DNA of 10,530 nt from Saccharothrix sp. NRRL B-16348 (GTDB lineage Bacteria; Actinomycetota; Actinomycetes; Mycobacteriales; Pseudonocardiaceae): the NCBI RefSeq assembly GCF_001280085.1, contig NZ_LGED01000028.1, positions 1 through 10,530 of the forward strand, written 5' to 3'. Numbering within the stretch: position 1 is the stretch's first letter; every line of letters begins with the position of its first letter. The translations under genes were made by a program, and so were the position numbers. This document shows, in pieces, positions 7,571 through 10,530 of the stretch. Under the pieces are notes generated by a model that saw only the letters and a program-made list of their open reading frames with translations, was not told the origin of the DNA and searched no databases.

Positions 7571-8961
7571 TTGCCGTCTTCCCAGCCTTCGTTCGGCTCG
7601 GTCACCACCAGCGGCGCCTTGCCCCACACGGACGCGCCGTAGTGGGCCTCCCGCGCCTCCACGACCACCTCGTGGACCCCAGGGGGTAGCGGGGGCAACG
7701 TGGCCCGCCAACGGCCGTCGTGCAGACGCATCGGGACGGACAAGCCCGCAGCCGTCACCGTGGCCGCCACACCCGGACCCTCCACGTCACCCAGCACATC
7801 CGCCCCCACCAGGACCTCGTCCCCGGCCCACGCGACGTCGTCGAGGTCGAACCCGATCCACGGTCGATCCGGGGCGTCACCAGCGCGTGTGGGGACGGGC
7901 TCGCCCAAAAAAGAGAGCAGCAGATCACGCACCCCCGCCGTCCCGCCCAGGGGACCGTGCTTGTCCGGTGCCGCGTGCCACCTGCCAGGGAACTCGCCCA
8001 ACTCCACGGGCAGGGCCGAGAGCACGGGCACCGTGCCGTCACCGCGCCAACCGACGTTGCCCCGCCAGTCCGGGTCGACCTTGGTGACCCGCAACACCCC
8101 GTCGAGCAAGTCGGCGCGGTTGGGGGTGCTGTGGCCCCTTGCGTAGAACGGTGCCACTTCCGGCAGGCCCTGCGCCTGCCACGCTGCGGTGATGTCGTCA
8201 TGCACCTTCACCGCGGTCCCGACCCGGTCCAACAACCGCGCACCGGCGGCTTGATCACCAGCCGGCCACGCACACGTGGCCGGCAACTGCACCGGCTCGA
8301 TCGCCCGATCCCCGTTCCATATCGCTGGGTACTGCGGTAGCAGCTCGTGCATCGACGGCCACCCCCGCAACACCCGCGTGGCCGCCGGGTGCCGCAAGCG
8401 ACCCAAGCCGAGCCCGTTGACCAGGACGTCGAGGGCCTTCGGCGCACCGCGGTGCGGCGTGCCCAACGTGATCAACGCTCGGCACCGCCGCGCCCCGTCC
8501 AGCGCGCCGATCCAGTAGCGGGCAACGACACCGCCCATCGAGTGCGCCAACACCACCACCCCACGCCCGGCCGCCTCCGTCTCGGCGACCGCACGGGCCA
8601 ACGCCTCGGCGGCGTCAACGACCGAACGCCGGAAGTCGTACGGGACGCGCAACACATCGGTGTCGGCCGGGATGGGCACACCAGAGCGATAGTCGACCAC
8701 CTTGAGCCCGGGACCGAACCAGCGGCGCAGGTTGCCGACCATGGTGTCGTAGCCCGGCAGCGCGATGAGACCCGGAACGACCGTCATCGCGTTGACCAAC
8801 CCCACCGGCTCCAGGTCATCGGCTTCCAGCGCCACCAGGTCCGGCTTGGCTGCCACCTTGGCCATCCCGGCCACCGTGGCACCCCACACCGGGACACCGC
8901 CACGAGCCAGCACGCTCCCGCCGAGTCCCGGAAGCTGCACGATCAAATGCCTCAGCGTCAT
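7555..8961 (-). CDS. LCAT-like alpha/beta hydrolase (lipase/acyltransferase family), probable membrane-lipid effector
   Basis: The 468-aa product starts at the ATG at 8961. The N-terminal PGLGGS (11-16) supplies the expected oxyanion segment. The nucleophile elbow is AHSMGG with Ser141, followed by ITLGTPHRG. GDGTVP places Asp308, and DKHGPL places His335, the order and spacing of LCAT/PGAP1-type lipases. Residues about 365-455 look like a beta-rich accessory domain. There is no signal peptide or transmembrane segment, so it probably acts from the cytosol on the inner membrane face. The family cleaves or transfers acyl chains of phospholipids and other esters; the actual substrate cannot be read from the sequence. 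It is the first gene of the operon and its stop overlaps the NTPase start, so the two products are made together. Its suggested role as an effector held in check by the NTPase is inference; a metabolic esterase is the alternative. Confidence 0.85.
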   Translation of the reverse strand: MTLRHLIVQLPGLGGSVLARGGVPVWGATVAGMAKVAAKPDLVALEADDLEPVGLVNAMTVVPGLIALPGYDTMVGNLRRWFGPGLKVVDYRSGVPIPADTDVLRVPYDFRRSVVDAAEALARAVAETEAAGRGVVVLAHSMGGVVARYWIGALDGARRCRALITLGTPHRGAPKALDVLVNGLGLGRLRHPAATRVLRGWPSMHELLPQYPAIWNGDRAIEPVQLPATCAWPAGDQAAGARLLDRVGTAVKVHDDITAAWQAQGLPEVAPFYARGHSTPNRADLLDGVLRVTKVDPDWRGNVGWRGDGTVPVLSALPVELGEFPGRWHAAPDKHGPLGGTAGVRDLLLSFLGEPVPTRAGDAPDRPWIGFDLDDVAWAGDEVLVGADVLGDVEGPGVAATVTAAGLSVPMRLHDGRWRATLPPLPPGVHEVVVEAREAHYGASVWGKAPLVVTEPNEGWEDGKEETR

Positions 8962-9008
8962 CCCAGTCCTGTCCCCACAGCCCGACTCGGCCTATGTCGT
9001 TCGCCGAC

Positions 9009-9026
9009 CCGCCGGTGTAACGGCGG
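9009..9026. promoter_or_regulatory. Dyad in the divergent promoter region
   Basis: CCGCCG and CGGCGG flank the AT-richer spacer GTGTAA, within the 97-bp gap (8962-9058) between the divergent lipase and membrane-protein genes. Both promoters must lie in or near this gap, so the dyad could be a shared operator. No convincing -10/-35 pair was recognised. Confidence 0.3.
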
Positions 9027-9058
9027 CTCGGCGAGTGCCGAACATCCGTGAGGGAACC

Positions 9059-9709
9059 GTGACGTGTGATCAACTCTCACTTCTGTTCGGAGATGGCCCT
9101 GTGTCCGATCGCCTTCAAGTGTTGACCGCCCTGTACCAGTCCGACCGCGCGGACCGCGCCACCACGCTCACCGTCAGCCTCGCCACGATGGGTGCGGCCG
9201 TCACCTACGTGGTCGGCACCGTCGCGTTCTACGACAAACTCGACCTGCTCGGCTGGGCCATCGCCCTCTTGCCATTCCCCATGATCTGCATCGCGGCGTT
9301 TCACTCACTCCTCGTGAACTTGACCGGAATCCGCGCGCGCTCGATCCTGCACCTGGAACAAGCCCTGCTCGACAACGTGGAGACCGACACCCCGCGGGCT
9401 CCGGCCACCAGCCTCGACCGCACGCGGATCGGGGTTACCGCCACCGAGGTCGGCACCAATCTCCACACCGCTCCGATGCCTCAACGCATCACGATCCTTA
9501 TCGCTTATGGGGGAGTCGGGGTCGTCTACCTCGGCTATATCACCCTCATGCTGTGGCGCTCGGCCAGACACTTGTCCGGTTGGGTCACCGTCCCTGCGGT
9601 TCTCTATGCGGCACTGCTCTTTCCCATCGCCCTCTCATGGCGGTACAGCGTCATGGCCCTGGACCTGCGTGACTTGTCACTGGGTAGTCGGGCAGGACGT
9701 GGTCGATGA
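9059..9709 (+). CDS. Four-helix membrane protein of unknown function (216 aa)
   Basis: The GTG at 9059 is preferred because GAGGGA precedes it by a few bases; the frame is open further upstream, but that stretch overlaps the lipase on the other strand and has no protein-like character. Four hydrophobic segments are visible at about residues 36-57, 62-86, 144-166 and 175-196. They form two hairpins separated by a soluble loop of about 57 residues carrying a heptad-like stretch (ARSILHLEQALLDNV). The N-terminal 35 residues are soluble and helical. No catalytic motif or signal peptide was recognised. The layout distantly recalls small membrane partners of conflict systems, but no family assignment is made. 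It is transcribed divergently from the lipase/NTPase operon and may share regulation with it; functional linkage is speculative. Confidence 0.75.
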   Translation: MTCDQLSLLFGDGPVSDRLQVLTALYQSDRADRATTLTVSLATMGAAVTYVVGTVAFYDKLDLLGWAIALLPFPMICIAAFHSLLVNLTGIRARSILHLEQALLDNVETDTPRAPATSLDRTRIGVTATEVGTNLHTAPMPQRITILIAYGGVGVVYLGYITLMLWRSARHLSGWVTVPAVLYAALLFPIALSWRYSVMALDLRDLSLGSRAGRGR

Positions 9710-9762
9710 CGGTCCGGAGGATGCGTCGGCAGGTTGTGACGGTTCGAGCCCGTTCGTCGGGC

Positions 9763-9799
9763 CTCGGGCGGACACGGTGACGCTCCGTCCCGCCCGGAG
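9763..9799 (+). terminator. Long imperfect hairpin, probable terminator of the membrane-protein gene
   Basis: An outer stem CGGGCGG/CCGCCCG (9765-9771 with 9790-9796) continues, after a small internal loop, into ACGG/CCGT (9774-9777 with 9785-9788) and a seven-base loop. CT/AG can pair outside it past a one-base bulge. It lies 54 nt beyond the stop at 9709 and lacks a U-tract, as many actinobacterial terminators do. Confidence 0.45.
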
Positions 9800-9962
9800 A
9801 GCAACGGATCTTCGACCAGGCGCCGGTGCCGTCACAGGACGGTGCCCGGCGTCACCAATCGGTGGTGTCGTGACCAGTCGGCCAGGCGTCACAGCCGGCG
9901 TGGCGACCTCGTGTCGCAATACCGGCAACTCACGATGGTGCTCCTGCACACGTGGTGCGTGA

Positions 9963-9989
9963 TCAGTGCAGCTCAGCGCCTCAGTGCAG
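9963..9989. repeat. Nine-base direct repeat, 18 bp apart
   Basis: TCAGTGCAG occurs at 9963-9971 and 9981-9989. The spacing is a little under two helical turns, compatible with a repeated protein-binding site upstream of the small gene. It is short enough to be chance. Confidence 0.25.
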
Positions 9990-10053
9990 GGTTCTGGCAC
10001 CTGCGGGCATCGGTTGGCATGAAGAGCAATTCGCCATTCGAGTTAATTTCTGG

Positions 10054-10067
10054 CCGCAGAACTGCGG
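10054..10067. promoter_or_regulatory. Short palindrome upstream of the type VII-like gene
   Basis: CCGCAG AA CTGCGG is a perfect six-base dyad with a two-base centre, within the AT-richer region about 90 bp before the ATG at 10158. The position suits an operator. The tight centre makes a transcript hairpin less likely. Confidence 0.3.
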
Positions 10068-10157
10068 ATATGGGATCGGTGAAAATTCCGCGGAACCGCC
10101 GTGACGTCCGTATCGTCCCAGTCGATCGAAACCATCGACTTCTCGAAGGGACCCCGT

Positions 10158-10445
10158 ATGGGCGGGTTCGCCGCGATCATCCCCGTGCTGCGCTCGGACG
10201 CCGACGACCTCGACCGGCTCGCACGTGAGACGAAAGACCTGGCAGTGAAGTTGCAAGGCGCTTGCCAGGCGCCGCCCAAGGTCGGTGACGTGCAAGCGGC
10301 CGTCGTCTACCAGCAGGCGAACTACGACTGGACGCAGACCAGGTTCGAAGACCTGCTCGCGGCCGAGGTGGAGGTCACCGAATTCGCCCGCAGATTGCGG
10401 GCAACGGCCGACTCCTACGCCGGCATCGACGCCAATGCCGTTTAG
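10158..10445 (+). CDS. EspC-like / WXG100-superfamily small protein, putative type VII secretion target (95 aa)
   Basis: The ATG at 10158 is preferred over the in-frame GTG at 10101 because GAAGGGA lies six bases upstream and the shorter product has the family's typical length of about 95-105 residues. Predicted structure is two helices (about 8-36 and 46-88) joined by a Pro-containing turn (QAPPKVGD), then a short tail. The C-terminal part, FARRLRATADSYAGIDANAV, is the pattern common in actinobacterial EspC-type secretion targets (LRATAxxYxxxD). A canonical W-x-G at the turn is absent; the only Trp is Trp58. Such proteins leave the cell through ESX-type machinery as helical hairpin dimers, often with toxin or effector partners. 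No secretion apparatus or partner is visible in the window, so the assignment rests on length and the C-terminal pattern. Confidence 0.6.
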   Translation: MGGFAAIIPVLRSDADDLDRLARETKDLAVKLQGACQAPPKVGDVQAAVVYQQANYDWTQTRFEDLLAAEVEVTEFARRLRATADSYAGIDANAV

Positions 10446-10530
10446 TTAGGCGGTGTTGGTGAAGATGTGCAGGTGGGGCGGGCCGGCATGGCGGACTGTG
10501 ACGTGGTGGGGGCGTTTGAGGAGTTTCGCG
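10446..10530 (-). CDS. 3' end of an unidentified convergent gene (partial)
   Basis: An open frame enters from the right edge and ends with TAA at 10446-10448, immediately next to the TAG of the plus-strand gene (10443-10445). The visible 27 residues end in VTVRHAGPPHLHIFTNTA. Codon third positions are mostly G or C, supporting real coding. The family is not recognised from this tail. If it is real, the two convergent genes have no space for a terminator between them. Confidence 0.45.
   Translation of the reverse strand, partial: AKLLKRPHHVTVRHAGPPHLHIFTNTA

Larger units (their letters stand above)
9710..10157. other. Intergenic stretch without a convincing gene
   Basis: The open frames here lack ribosome binding sites and protein-like composition. 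The first third holds a strong hairpin; the middle holds a short direct repeat. The last part (about 10020-10100) is noticeably AT-richer than its surroundings, as expected for the promoter and leader of the small gene at 10158, although no clear promoter hexamers were identified. Confidence 0.6.

Noticed and set aside
4814..7642. Open frame of 942 codons on the plus strand, antisense to the NTPase gene
   Set aside because: It mirrors the codon bias of the opposite strand in GC-rich DNA; the product is Gly/Val/Arg-rich with no domain, while the minus strand shows clear catalytic and TPR motifs.
7559..7711. Upstream 51-codon extension of the NTPase
   Set aside because: It overlaps the lipase C-terminus, is low-complexity Gly/Arg, and a far better ribosome binding site precedes the GTG at 7558.
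9738..9754. GACGG-TTCGAGC-CCGTT, a perfect tRNA T-arm look-alike
   Set aside because: No matching acceptor 5' strand, D-arm or anticodon arm could be found upstream at tRNA spacing; an attachment-site remnant of a tRNA 3' end cannot be excluded but has no second copy in the window.
9842..10228. 128-codon plus-strand frame in the intergenic region
   Set aside because: No ribosome binding site, Arg-rich composition, and it overlaps the better-supported small gene in another frame.

Overview
The window is very GC-rich, with strong third-position G/C bias, GTG starts and purine-rich ribosome binding sites. This fits an actinomycete. The protein families (a long TPR NTPase, an LCAT-like lipase and a type VII secretion-type small protein) suggest a filamentous group such as Pseudonocardiales or Streptomycetales. 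That placement is inference; there is no rRNA or marker gene here.

Left part (1-2147) is decayed, IS-rich DNA. One end of an insertion sequence lies at 69-104, with its body outside the window. Next comes a broken endonuclease/exonuclease/phosphatase-family gene (160-886), apparently damaged by a short internal deletion and cut off at its 3' end. The cut is made by a second IS (887-2147) bounded by imperfect 36-bp inverted repeats. The single integrase-core transposase of this IS is also frameshifted, and one probable catalytic position is altered.

Centre (2148-8961) is the main content: a tightly coupled two-gene operon on the minus strand. The first gene encodes a 468-aa LCAT-like alpha/beta hydrolase with an intact Ser-Asp-His set. 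The second starts inside the stop codon of the first (GTGA overlap) and encodes a 1780-aa protein. That protein has a transglutaminase/cysteine-peptidase-like N-terminus, a STAND-type P-loop NTPase core, about 17 regular TPR units and an unassigned C-terminal domain of about 310 aa. The arrangement of a lipid-cleaving enzyme paired with a signal-transducing NTPase carrying a large TPR platform is the layout expected of a bacterial conflict or immune module. A plausible working model is that the TPR platform senses a trigger, the NTPase switches or oligomerises, and the lipase damages the membrane. This model is inferred from architecture alone.

Right part (8962-10530): a 97-bp divergent intergenic region with a dyad separates the operon from a plus-strand gene for a 216-aa four-helix membrane protein of unknown function. 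About 450 bp without a convincing gene follow; they hold a probable terminator hairpin and short repeats. Then comes a 95-aa gene resembling EspC-like/type VII secretion targets, and the 3' end of an unidentified convergent gene whose stop codon abuts it.
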